NCBI RefSeq assembly: GCF_000987835.1
Contig: NZ_CP011308.1
Span: 186,001-250,000 of the forward strand
From: Sulfurovum lithotrophicum
Lineage (GTDB): Bacteria; Campylobacterota; Campylobacteria; Campylobacterales; Sulfurovaceae
Length of the DNA: 64,000 bases
Reading direction: 5' to 3'
Below, piece by piece: positions 9,188 through 17,659 of this stretch. A program made the translations under genes and the position numbers. The number at the start of each line of letters is the position of its first letter. Position 1 is the stretch's first letter. The notes under the pieces were generated by a model. The model was not told the origin of the DNA, did not search any database, and worked only from the letters and a program-made list of their open reading frames with translations.

Positions 9188-11386
9188 CTATTGTACCTCT
9201 TCTTTGTGTTTACACTTGAAGCACTCATATACCTCTTTGCCTCTCAGTGTCTTTTTCCCCATTGTGTAACCGCATTCGGGGCATTTTTTGTCGACAGGTT
9301 CGAAATTGGCGATGAACTTGCATTTGGGATAGTTCTCACAGCCAAAGAATTTGCCGCGTCTTCCCTCTCTCTCCTGAAGTTTCCCTCCACATTCCGGGCA
9401 GGGAACACTCAATGTTTTGGGTGGGGTGAGTGATTTGGCATTTTTACACTTTGGGTAGGCAGAACAGGCAAGAAACTTCCCTCTTTTGGAATTTTTTATC
9501 ACCATGGGTGAGCCGCACTTCTCACATTTTTCATCGGTCTCTTCGGGCTGTTCGACTTCAGTACCATCTGTATTTTTGGTGTATTTGCACTTGGGAAAAT
9601 TACTGCAGGCAATGAACTCCCCGTAGCGACCTTTTCTGAGTAACAATTCGGAGCCGCACTTGGGACAGTTTTCGCCAGTCGGTGTTGCCACTTTGAGGCT
9701 TTTGATACTCTTTTTCCCTTCTTCGATCTTCTGAAGGAACGGGGTGTAGAACTCTTTGAGGATGGTTTGCCAGTCGGTCTTGCCTTCGGCTACCTTGTCC
9801 AGTGTCTCTTCCATATTTGCAGTAAAGTTACTGTCTACGATCTCCGGAAAGTGTTTTTCAAGCATCTCTATAACGGTAAATGCGATCTCTGTAGGGTGGA
9901 TACGCTTCTTTTCTATCTCGATATACTTCCGTGTCTGAAGAATAGTGATGGTAGGGGCATAGGTACTTGGACGGCCAATGCCTAGAGATTCGAGTTTTTT
10001 GATCAGGCTGGCTTCGTTATAACGCGGGGGCGGTTCGGTAAAGTGCTGCTCCGCTTTGATATCATCGAGAGAGACGGGCTGTCCTTTTTTCAGTTCGGGA
10101 AGCAGTTTGTCTTTCTCACCGTATCCCGTCACTTTGTAGAAACCGTCAAAAAGCAGTTTTCTTCCGCTGGCTTTGAAGGTACACTTCTCTCCTTTGAAAA
10201 GGATGGTCTGTGATTCAAGTTCCGCTTCGGTCATCTGGCAGGCAAGAAAACGGTTGTAGATGAGACGGTAGAGCTTGAGTTCGTCGGCACCCAGGAAATT
10301 GGCTGCCTGGGTACTGTCAAAATCGACACGGGTAGGGCGGATCGCTTCGTGTGCCTCCTGTGCTCCTTTGGATTTGCTTGCATAATGCTTTGCTTTGGCG
10401 GGAAGGTATTTGTTGCCGTAGGTCTCTTTGATATGTGTACGTGCCGCGTCAACCGCTTCTTTGGCAAGATTGAGTGAGTCAGTCCTCATATAAGTGATAA
10501 TACCCATAGTCCCTTTGTCCGTCTTCACTCCTTCATAGAGCTTCTGGGCGACCATCATCGTCTTTTTTGGTGAGAAGCCCAGTTGTGTAGAGGCTGCCTG
10601 CTGAAGGGTAGAGGTCATGAATGGAGGGGGTGTCTTGGTCTTTCTTTTGGTCTTTTCAATGGAGGAGACCACAAAAGATTCACCTTTGGCAGAGGCCACG
10701 ATCTCGTTTGCATCCGCATCTGTTTTGATGGTCAGTTTGTCGATCTTGAGGCCGTTGTAGTCATAGATGGAGGCATCGATCTTCTTTTCGAACAGGGCAT
10801 CAATGGTCCAGTACTCTTCGGGCTTAAAGGCTTTGATCTCACGTTCTCTGTCGACTACGATCTTCAGTGTAGAACTCTGTACCCTCCCGGCACTCAACCC
10901 TTTTTGTATCTTGCTGGCAAGCAGTGGTGAGAGCTTGTAGCCCACAATACGGTCAAGCAGCCGGCGTGTCTGTTGTGCATCTACCGAGTCCATATCTACT
11001 TTTCTGGGATGCTCGAGTGCATGCTGGATGGCCGATTTGGTGATCTCGTGAAAGACGATACGCGGCAGCTCGGTAGGTTCTTTGCCGATCGCTTTGGCAA
11101 TGTGGTAGCCGATGGCTTCTCCCTCACGGTCCTCATCGGTCGCGATATAGATGGTCTCGGCCTCTTTGGCAAGTTTTTTCAGCTCTTTGACCGTAGGGTT
11201 GGCATCTCTGGGGATGGAGTATTTGGGGATAAGGTTGCCTGTTTCATCATCGATAGTGATACCGAAGGTGCTTTTAGGAAGGTCTCTGATGTGTCCTTTG
11301 GAGGCGATGACCTTGTAGTCCTTGCCCAAAAAACTGCTGATGGTGCGTGCTTTTGCTGGTGATTCGACGATAATTAGATTTTTCAT
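9188..11386 (-). CDS. topA: DNA topoisomerase I (type IA)
   Basis: Relaxes negative supercoils by cutting one DNA strand. The 732-residue protein starts with the Toprim domain (IVESPAKARTISSFLG; the acidic triad segment ATDEDREGEAIGYHIA). The catalytic tyrosine is in IITYMRTDS (about residue 299). The C-terminal 160 residues hold four tetracysteine zinc ribbons (CPKC...C..C, CEKC..., CPEC..., CPEC...), the usual single-strand DNA-binding tail. Length and order are normal for bacterial TopA. bioB follows closely and is probably cotranscribed. Confidence 0.97.
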   Translation of the reverse strand: MKNLIIVESPAKARTISSFLGKDYKVIASKGHIRDLPKSTFGITIDDETGNLIPKYSIPRDANPTVKELKKLAKEAETIYIATDEDREGEAIGYHIAKAIGKEPTELPRIVFHEITKSAIQHALEHPRKVDMDSVDAQQTRRLLDRIVGYKLSPLLASKIQKGLSAGRVQSSTLKIVVDREREIKAFKPEEYWTIDALFEKKIDASIYDYNGLKIDKLTIKTDADANEIVASAKGESFVVSSIEKTKRKTKTPPPFMTSTLQQAASTQLGFSPKKTMMVAQKLYEGVKTDKGTMGIITYMRTDSLNLAKEAVDAARTHIKETYGNKYLPAKAKHYASKSKGAQEAHEAIRPTRVDFDSTQAANFLGADELKLYRLIYNRFLACQMTEAELESQTILFKGEKCTFKASGRKLLFDGFYKVTGYGEKDKLLPELKKGQPVSLDDIKAEQHFTEPPPRYNEASLIKKLESLGIGRPSTYAPTITILQTRKYIEIEKKRIHPTEIAFTVIEMLEKHFPEIVDSNFTANMEETLDKVAEGKTDWQTILKEFYTPFLQKIEEGKKSIKSLKVATPTGENCPKCGSELLLRKGRYGEFIACSNFPKCKYTKNTDGTEVEQPEETDEKCEKCGSPMVIKNSKRGKFLACSAYPKCKNAKSLTPPKTLSVPCPECGGKLQEREGRRGKFFGCENYPKCKFIANFEPVDKKCPECGYTMGKKTLRGKEVYECFKCKHKEEVQ

Positions 11387-11492
11387 TCAATACTTACTTT
11401 ATATAAGAAATTTTTGGCATTGTAGCACAAAAGAGAATAAAAGGCTACTTAATAGAGATAGAAAGCATTAGCCTATGGGCATCCAAAAAGAA

Positions 11493-12059
11493 TCACTGTT
11501 CTTTCAGGATTCTTGGCAGAGTGATCCCTGTCTGGCTCTGATATTTCCCTTTACGGTCTGAGTAAGTCGTCTCACACTGCTCATCGCCTTCAAGGAAAAG
11601 GACCTGGGCGATCCCTTCATTGGCGTAGATCTTTGCAGGAAGTGGGGTCGTGTTGGATATTTCGATCGTAATGTGTCCTTCGAAACCAGGTTCGAAAGGT
11701 GTGACATTTACGATGATCCCGCAGCGGGCATAGGTGCTTTTCCCCAAACAGATCGCCAGTGTGTCTTTAGGCATCTTGAAATATTCGACCGTACGTGCCA
11801 ACGCAAAAGAGTTCGGAGGCACGATGCAGATATCGCCTTTGAAATCGACCACATTGTTCTCGTTGAAATCTTTGGGGTCAACGACCTCGGCATTGATATT
11901 GGTAAAAATCTTGAACTCATTCGAGACACGGATGTCGTAGCCGTAGGAACTCAGTCCGTAACTGACGACTCCCTCGCCTACCAGTCCTTCACAAAAAGGT
12001 ATGATCATCTCTTCTTTGAGTGATTTTTCCCGTATCCATTTATCCGGTTTCAGTCCCAT
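11493..12059 (-). CDS. dcd: dCTP deaminase
   Basis: Deaminates dCTP to dUTP, the first step of the usual route to dTMP in Gram-negative bacteria. The 188-residue protein has the family's segments [50 protein letters not shown] and [19 protein letters not shown], the last holding the active-site glutamate region and the trimer interface. Length is normal for Dcd without a fused dUTPase. It lies just downstream of a SurA/PpiC-like gene on the same strand, 19 bases apart, so the two are probably cotranscribed. Confidence 0.96.
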   Translation of the reverse strand: MGLKPDKWIREKSLKEEMIIPFCEGLVGEGVVSYGLSSYGYDIRVSNEFKIFTNINAEVVDPKDFNENNVVDFKGDICIVPPNSFALARTVEYFKMPKDTLAICLGKSTYARCGIIVNVTPFEPGFEGHITIEISNTTPLPAKIYANEGIAQVLFLEGDEQCETTYSDRKGKYQSQTGITLPRILKEQ

Positions 12060-12078
12060 CTCTTCTTCCTTTTGGCGA

Positions 12079-12897
12079 TTATTTTCTAATAACGTGTATT
12101 TTTGCTTCAGTCTTCATTTTGGAGAAGTAATCCTTCAACGCCTGATTCTGCTGCTCCTGTCTCCATCTAGCTGCCACGGCATTGCGTGCTTCTTCAAAAG
12201 GAAGGAGTTTTTTCCCCTGTTTGCCGTTGACTTTGAAAACAACCCATTTGTCGCCGGCATTGATCGGTTTGGTAAATCTTCCGTCTGGTGTGGAGAGCAG
12301 CATGGAGAGCATGGCAGGGTTCATTCCTTTTGTCTTTTTGGATGCAGAAATGCTTTTGATACCTTTGGCACTTCCTGTACGTAAAAAATTCTGGAGTGTT
12401 TTCTCCGACTTGGCTGAATATTCTGTCATCTGGATCGAAGTCGGCATAACGAATGCCTCTTTGTGGGTTTCATAATAAAGCTTGAGCTGCTCTTCACTTG
12501 GAGAGTGAATGGTCCTTGCAACCTTCTCTTTGAAGAAGCGCTCTTTTTTCAATGCCTGCCGTATGGACTCACGGTATTTGCTCCAGCTGGTTCCCTGCTT
12601 TTTGAGCATTTTCTGCATCTGGGGGATACTGATATTGTTGAGGTTCGCGATCTGTGCGATCTTGGCATCGATGGTCTCTTCAGAGATCTTAATGTTTTTC
12701 ATCGCTTCCTTCTGCAGTCTGTCCTGTATCAGCAGGTCGATCGCCTGCTGACGGGATACACCGGCCTTTTTCTGTACTTTCCGTATCTCATTGGTAGTGA
12801 TTGCTTCTCCGTCCACTGTAAGTGCGACCGCATTGACCATGCGGGCATGCGAAAAGGTCAGAAATGTAAGTAATCCAAGGAATATCAGTTTGTTCAT
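12079..12897 (-). CDS. Periplasmic SurA/PpiC-like peptidyl-prolyl isomerase or chaperone
   Basis: A 272-residue protein with a signal peptide ([20 protein letters not shown]), a SurA_N-like helical region ([40 protein letters not shown]) and a weakly conserved parvulin-like region (about 140-235, including [13 protein letters not shown] and [10 protein letters not shown]). Members assist folding of outer-membrane proteins in the periplasm. The parvulin part is short and divergent, so chaperone action without isomerase activity is possible. It diverges from the multihaem cytochrome gene. Confidence 0.8.
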   Translation of the reverse strand: MNKLIFLGLLTFLTFSHARMVNAVALTVDGEAITTNEIRKVQKKAGVSRQQAIDLLIQDRLQKEAMKNIKISEETIDAKIAQIANLNNISIPQMQKMLKKQGTSWSKYRESIRQALKKERFFKEKVARTIHSPSEEQLKLYYETHKEAFVMPTSIQMTEYSAKSEKTLQNFLRTGSAKGIKSISASKKTKGMNPAMLSMLLSTPDGRFTKPINAGDKWVVFKVNGKQGKKLLPFEEARNAVAARWRQEQQNQALKDYFSKMKTEAKIHVIRK

Positions 12898-13004
12898 GTA
12901 GTCTCTTTCATTAAGGGGTATTGGAGGTGCCCTATTTTAGCTTTTTAAAATCATAAATTATAGCATAAACCGGTAAGAATCCTCTGAAGCTAAAAACTTT
13001 TTGC

Positions 13005-13010
13005 TATAAT
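13005..13010 (+). promoter_or_regulatory. -10 box TATAAT for the multihaem cytochrome gene
   Basis: TTGCTATAAT ends 27 bases before ATG 13038, in the gap between divergent genes. An AGGAG ribosome-binding site lies between the box and the start. No convincing -35 box is seen, as is usual for Campylobacterota housekeeping promoters. Confidence 0.55.
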
Positions 13011-13037
13011 CGTCTTCTATAGCAGGAGATTAAAAAA

Positions 13038-15413
13038 ATGAAAAAAATACTCTATTTTTTAAGTGTACTGACCATTGTGGTGGCAGCAGGAGAGACGAAT
13101 AGCTGTCTCAAATGCCACCAGGGGATTGAGCATATAAGGGACCACAAATCCAAAATGATGGATAAGATTTTTGCCAAGGCGGATGAAGCCGATATAAGAG
13201 GCAATGACTGTGTGGTCTGTCACGGTGGAAATCCTGAGGCATCGACCAAGGAAAAGGCGCATAAAGGAACACCGGAGTACTTTAAAGACAATGAAGGCCC
13301 CAAAGCTTTCTACCCGGATCCGGGAAGCCCGTGGATCAACGAAAATACCTGCGGGATGTGCCACAAGAAGCAGATAGCGGCACAGTGGAACAATCTTATG
13401 GCAACTGAAGCCGGAAAGATCCACGGCGCCCTGTGGGGATTTGGTGCCAAGGACGGGTATGACCACAACCACAGCAACTTCGGTAATGAAAACATACACA
13501 AACGCATCGGTACGGATGTTTACAGCAAGTATATGAAAGAACTGAGTGTCAAAGAACCGCAGGGCTTTCCGAAAAAGATGAAAGCACTGCCCCCTGCACC
13601 TACAGCGGAGGAGATAGAGAAAGATCCTACACTTTCTGTCTATACCTATCTCAGGCAGGAATGTCTCAGGTGCCATACGGGCGGCAAAGGACGTAAAAGA
13701 AGGGGAGACTTCCGGGGGATCGGATGCTCCTCCTGCCATATTCCCTACTCCAACGAAGGGTATTATGAGGGGAATGACCCGACCATTGACAAGAATGCTT
13801 CCGGCCACCTGCTGGTACACGCTATCCAGTCTTCACGAAAGGTAAAAGTGAAAGTCCATGACAAGACCTACTCCGGGATCCCGGTGGAGACCTGTACGAC
13901 CTGTCACAACCGAGGAAAGCGTATCGGTGTGAGCTATCAGGGATTGATGGAAACGGAGTATCAGGCCAACTTCGATGCCCAGGGGAACGGGCAGCCCAAG
14001 CTGCATACCAAGCGTTACCTGCATTTGCAAGAGGACATACACTATTCCAAGGGGATGCTCTGTCAGGACTGCCACACGTCCATTGATCATCACGGGGACG
14101 GTTTTAATGTGGGAGCAAACCTGGGTGCCGTGGAGATCGAGTGCCAGGACTGCCACGGAACGACGGACAAATACCCGTGGGAACTGCCGCTTGGCTACAG
14201 TGACGAGTTCAAGACCACACCGAAGACCGGTAAGTCCAGAGGGGTGGGGCATACCCTGGCCAAATACCTGGAGCAGGGGTATGTTCCCGAAGACAAGGGT
14301 GATGGTTTCCTGCTCTCTGCACGCGGAAACCCGCTTCCCAAAGCCATTAGAAAAGGCAATGAAGTGGTCATGCATCTGGCTTCAGGGAAAGATTTGACGC
14401 TCAAACCGCTCAAACTGCTCAAAAAAGAGGGCAAGATCTCCAAAGAAGGGCTGGTGGCGATGGACCAGATCAAGGCACATACGGACAGGCTGGAGTGCTA
14501 TACCTGCCACGCGACCTGGGCACCGCAGTGTTACGGCTGTCATGTCAAGATAGACTACAGCGGCGGTAAGCAGAACCCAGACTATCTGGCCGCTTCTGCA
14601 AGCCATCACAACGGTGTGACGGCTGAAGTGCACAACCTTAAGGACTTTCTGGTTGACGGAAAAGTGACCGAGACGCGATCCTACCTGCGCTGGGAAAATC
14701 CTGCCCTGGCACAGAACGGAGAGGGAAGGATTTCTCCTGTCATCCCGGGTTGTCAGGTCATCCTGACGGTCATCGGCAAGGACGGCAAAGCAAAACTACA
14801 CAATCACATCTTCAATATCCCCAACAAAGAGGGAAGAGGCAAAGAGGGTGTCAACTCCATTGTCATGTCGCCTGTCAACCCGCATACCATTACCAAAAAG
14901 GCAAGAACCTGTACCTCCTGCCATGATTCCGCCAAAGCACTGGGTTACGGCATAGAGGGCGGAAAATACTTTGCCGACCAGAGCAAAACGACCATCGTAG
15001 ACCTGATGAGTGCGGACAAAACGGTTCTGCCGAACAGAACGGATGAGCAGATGCCGGGCATTCCCAACCTCAAAGACGATCTCTCCCGTTTTGTTGATGA
15101 GAACGGTACCCAGGTACAGACCGTAGGAGACCACTGGAAACTCTCTCAGGCACTTGACAACGAAACGCGAAGCAAACTTGACAGAAGAGGCGTCTGCCTC
15201 AGCTGTCACCAGGAGATGCCAAGCGAAGACCTCGCCGTCTCTCTCATGGTACATACTGCCAAATTCGCAGGAGTCAGGATTGACAACAAGGTTCACCATG
15301 CGATTATTCACAAAACCATTCTTCTGAGTGCCTGGGTGCAGGTCTTGGCCGGGTTGGTGCTTGGTGGCAGTTTGGTGTATTGGTTAATGAGGCGTAGGAA
15401 GAAGAGAAAATAA
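13038..15413 (+). CDS. Membrane-anchored periplasmic cytochrome c with 12 CxxCH haem sites
   Basis: A 791-residue protein with an N-terminal signal peptide (about 1-17), twelve CxxCH haem-attachment motifs (first CLKCH at residue 23, last CLSCH near 720) and a C-terminal membrane segment (LLSAWVQVLAGLVLGGSLVYWLM) ending in a basic tail. It should sit in the periplasm, held in the inner membrane by its C-terminus, and carry electrons. Histidine-rich stretches (such as YDHNHSNFGNENIHK) could supply distal haem ligands. There is no obvious catalytic partner beside it: it stands alone between ppiC-like and wzm genes with its own promoter. I do not recognise a named family, so quinol oxidation, a terminal reductase or electron storage are all open. 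Confidence 0.85.
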   Translation: MKKILYFLSVLTIVVAAGETNSCLKCHQGIEHIRDHKSKMMDKIFAKADEADIRGNDCVVCHGGNPEASTKEKAHKGTPEYFKDNEGPKAFYPDPGSPWINENTCGMCHKKQIAAQWNNLMATEAGKIHGALWGFGAKDGYDHNHSNFGNENIHKRIGTDVYSKYMKELSVKEPQGFPKKMKALPPAPTAEEIEKDPTLSVYTYLRQECLRCHTGGKGRKRRGDFRGIGCSSCHIPYSNEGYYEGNDPTIDKNASGHLLVHAIQSSRKVKVKVHDKTYSGIPVETCTTCHNRGKRIGVSYQGLMETEYQANFDAQGNGQPKLHTKRYLHLQEDIHYSKGMLCQDCHTSIDHHGDGFNVGANLGAVEIECQDCHGTTDKYPWELPLGYSDEFKTTPKTGKSRGVGHTLAKYLEQGYVPEDKGDGFLLSARGNPLPKAIRKGNEVVMHLASGKDLTLKPLKLLKKEGKISKEGLVAMDQIKAHTDRLECYTCHATWAPQCYGCHVKIDYSGGKQNPDYLAASASHHNGVTAEVHNLKDFLVDGKVTETRSYLRWENPALAQNGEGRISPVIPGCQVILTVIGKDGKAKLHNHIFNIPNKEGRGKEGVNSIVMSPVNPHTITKKARTCTSCHDSAKALGYGIEGGKYFADQSKTTIVDLMSADKTVLPNRTDEQMPGIPNLKDDLSRFVDENGTQVQTVGDHWKLSQALDNETRSKLDRRGVCLSCHQEMPSEDLAVSLMVHTAKFAGVRIDNKVHHAIIHKTILLSAWVQVLAGLVLGGSLVYWLMRRRKKRK

Positions 15414-15425
15414 TTAGGTTTTGGA

Positions 15426-15431
15426 TATAAT
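15426..15431 (+). promoter_or_regulatory. -10 box TATAAT for the wzm-wzt glycan operon
   Basis: GGATATAATATT lies 33 bases before ATG 15464 and just after the cytochrome stop codon. It is the only clear promoter seen before the chain of overlapping genes that runs to 27146. Confidence 0.5.
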
Positions 15432-15463
15432 ATTTAAACAAAATATAGAATATAAAGAGATTA

Positions 15464-16300
15464 ATGAAAAACAATAGTAGGGATTTTGAGTTTACTATAG
15501 AAGCAGGCAGGGCTGAACGCCACTACTGGATGGATCTGTGGCGCTACCGTGAACTATTCTATATTCTGGCATGGCGTGATATCGCGGTAAGATATAAGCA
15601 GACCATTATTGGTGTGGCATGGGCTGTACTCCGTCCGCTTTTAACGATGATGATCTTTGTTGTGGTTTTCGGAAAGATTGCAAAATTGCCAAGCGAGGGG
15701 GTGCCTTATTCCATTTTCGTATTTGCAGCTATGCTTCCCTGGACTTTTTTTGCCACGGCATTTTCTGATGCCAGTAACAGTCTCATCGGTAACAGTAACC
15801 TTATTTCGAAAGTCTATTTCCCCAGATTGATCATCCCTGCTGCGTCGGTTATAGTTGCAGGGGTGGATTTTTTGATCTCTTTTGTGATACTGATCGCTTT
15901 GATGCTGTGGTATCAGTATCTCCCAGGTTGGCAAATAGTGACCTTGCCATTGTTTTTACTATTGGCTTTTTTTGCAGCGTTGGGTGCAGGGTTATATGTG
16001 GCAGCACTGAATGTAAAGTACAGGGATTTCCGTTTTGTCATACCTTTTATCGTGCAGCTCGGGCTTTATATCTCTCCGGTGGGTTTCAGTACCACGATCG
16101 TACCCGAAAAGTTTCAGTTGCTCTATTACCTGAATCCGATGGTAGGTGTCATAGATGGTTTCAGGTGGGCGATCAGTGGAGGAAGAACGGCTTTTAATAT
16201 GACAGAGTTGATGATGTCGATTGTTATGATAACTTTTCTTTGTATTTTAGGTATTTACCATTTTAGAAAAACAGAAAAAACTTTTGCGGATGTGATCTAG
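15464..16300 (+). CDS. wzm: ABC-2 type polysaccharide exporter permease (Wzm)
   Basis: A 278-residue inner-membrane protein with six hydrophobic segments. Its N-terminus (WRYRELFYILAWRDIAVRYKQTIIGVAWAVLRPLLTMMIFVVVFG) and the segment ALNVKYRDFRFVIPFIVQL are typical of Wzm permeases that export lipid-linked O-antigen or capsule chains. Its usual ATPase partner Wzt is not next but lies one gene downstream. The stop TAG is immediately followed by the ATG of an AlbA_2/HATPase gene. PglB and glycosyltransferases nearby fit a glycan assembly cluster. Confidence 0.93.
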   Translation: MKNNSRDFEFTIEAGRAERHYWMDLWRYRELFYILAWRDIAVRYKQTIIGVAWAVLRPLLTMMIFVVVFGKIAKLPSEGVPYSIFVFAAMLPWTFFATAFSDASNSLIGNSNLISKVYFPRLIIPAASVIVAGVDFLISFVILIALMLWYQYLPGWQIVTLPLFLLLAFFAALGAGLYVAALNVKYRDFRFVIPFIVQLGLYISPVGFSTTIVPEKFQLLYYLNPMVGVIDGFRWAISGGRTAFNMTELMMSIVMITFLCILGIYHFRKTEKTFADVI

Positions 16301-17659
16301 ATGCAAGAGATACTGAAACAAATTAAAGCAGGAGAAGGACAAAAAACAGAATTCAAACGTTCTTTTCAAAAAGAAGTCATAGAGTCTATCGTCGCTTTTG
16401 CCAATGCCAAGGGCGGTAAAGTCTTTATTGGGGTTAGTGACAAGGGTGAGATTATGGGTGTTGAGCTCAAGCAAGAGAGTCTGCAAAGCTGGATCAATCA
16501 GGTAAAGCAAAACACTTCTCCGTCAGTTATCCCGGACATGGATGTTGTAGAGATTGACGGCAAGCAAATCGTTGTTGTTGATGTTAAAGAGTACCCCATC
16601 AAGCCGGTAAGCTATAAAAACAGATATCTGCTAAGAAGACAGAACTCCAACCATGTGATGAACATGGAAGAGATTGCCAATGAATACCTGAAGACCAAAA
16701 ACAGTTCCTGGGACTACTATGTCGATGAGCGACAAAGTCTGAATGATATAAGTCTAGAAAAAGTAGAACAGTTCATCGAGAAAATAGAAAGACATTTTGG
16801 TAAAATCTTTCATGACACGCCTATGCAGATACTGCAAAAATACGGCCTGATCGTAGATGACAAGATCACTTTTGGCGCATACCTGCTTTTTTCTAAAGAT
16901 TTTAATGCTATCTCGGGTGTTCAGGCGGGTCGATTTAAAACCCCCACAGACATTATAGACAGTATCTCTCTCAACACGGATCTCTTTACAGAGATCGATG
17001 AACTCATTGTCTTTCTTAGAAAACATTTTATGGTGGAGTATATCATTACGGGAAATCCACAAAGGGAAGAGCGTTATGACTACCCTTTGGAAGCGGTTAG
17101 GGAGATCGTGCTCAATATGATCGTACACAGGGACTATCGTGACAGTAGTGACAGTATTATTAAGATATTTGATGATCGTATAGAGTTTTTCAACCCGGGT
17201 GGTCTGTATGATGATCTGACGATAGAAGAGTTGAAAAGCAATAATTATATTTCAAAAACAAGAAACAAGCTGATCGCGCTCATGTTTAAAGAATGTGGCC
17301 TCATAGAAAAATATGGTTCAGGCATAGACAGAATAAAAAGGCTGTGCAAAGAACATCGTCTTCCTAAGCCAAAGTTTGAGGAGATTCAAAAAGGTTTTAG
17401 GGTTACTGTCTATAAAGAAAAGAAAGACTATGTCGGAGTAAATGAGGGAGTAAGTGAGGGAGTAAATGAGGGAGTAAATGAGGGAGTAAAATTACTGTAT
17501 ACTCTCATACAAAAAACACCCAATAAAAAGACTCCTTTCTTTGCTAAGGAATTAAATACTTCTGTAAAAAATATAGAACGGTGGATAAAGCAACTTAAAG
17601 ATGAAGATAAAATAGAGTTTCGCGGTGCACCGAAAACGGGAGGATATTATGCCAAGTAG
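16301..17659 (+). CDS. AlbA_2/Schlafen-type protein with HATPase-like and winged-helix regions, inside the wzm-wzt pair
   Basis: A 452-residue protein. Residues 1-110 match the AlbA_2 (Schlafen-like) domain: EGQKTEFKRSF, IVAFANAKGGKVFIGVSDKGEIMGV. About 260-375 resembles the HATPase_c_4 domain: YPLEAVREIVLNMIVHRDY, IEFFNPGG, YGSGIDRI. A VNEG-type tandem repeat linker (about 379-397) leads to a C-terminal winged-helix-like segment (LLYTLIQKTPNKKTPFFAKELNTS). Such proteins are usually called putative transcriptional regulators or ATP-binding proteins. The ATG directly abuts the wzm stop and the gene end overlaps the wzt start by 11 bases, so it is translated with the exporter. Role unknown: a local regulator, a stress or defence-like element, or a recent insertion are all possible. 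Confidence 0.8.
   Translation: MQEILKQIKAGEGQKTEFKRSFQKEVIESIVAFANAKGGKVFIGVSDKGEIMGVELKQESLQSWINQVKQNTSPSVIPDMDVVEIDGKQIVVVDVKEYPIKPVSYKNRYLLRRQNSNHVMNMEEIANEYLKTKNSSWDYYVDERQSLNDISLEKVEQFIEKIERHFGKIFHDTPMQILQKYGLIVDDKITFGAYLLFSKDFNAISGVQAGRFKTPTDIIDSISLNTDLFTEIDELIVFLRKHFMVEYIITGNPQREERYDYPLEAVREIVLNMIVHRDYRDSSDSIIKIFDDRIEFFNPGGLYDDLTIEELKSNNYISKTRNKLIALMFKECGLIEKYGSGIDRIKRLCKEHRLPKPKFEEIQKGFRVTVYKEKKDYVGVNEGVSEGVNEGVNEGVKLLYTLIQKTPNKKTPFFAKELNTSVKNIERWIKQLKDEDKIEFRGAPKTGGYYAK
17435..17490 (+). repeat. 12-base tandem repeat encoding VNEG units
   Basis: About 4.6 copies of GGAGTAAATGAG lie in frame within the AlbA_2/HATPase gene; the second copy has one base change (A to G). They encode VNEG/VSEG units between the ATPase-like region and the winged helix. 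Because the unit is 12 bases, gain or loss of copies keeps the frame and changes linker length only. Confidence 0.9.

Noticed and set aside
17435-17490. Possible CRISPR array
   Set aside because: The units are 12 bases, directly joined and in frame inside a gene, with no spacers. No CRISPR array or cas gene was seen elsewhere in the window.
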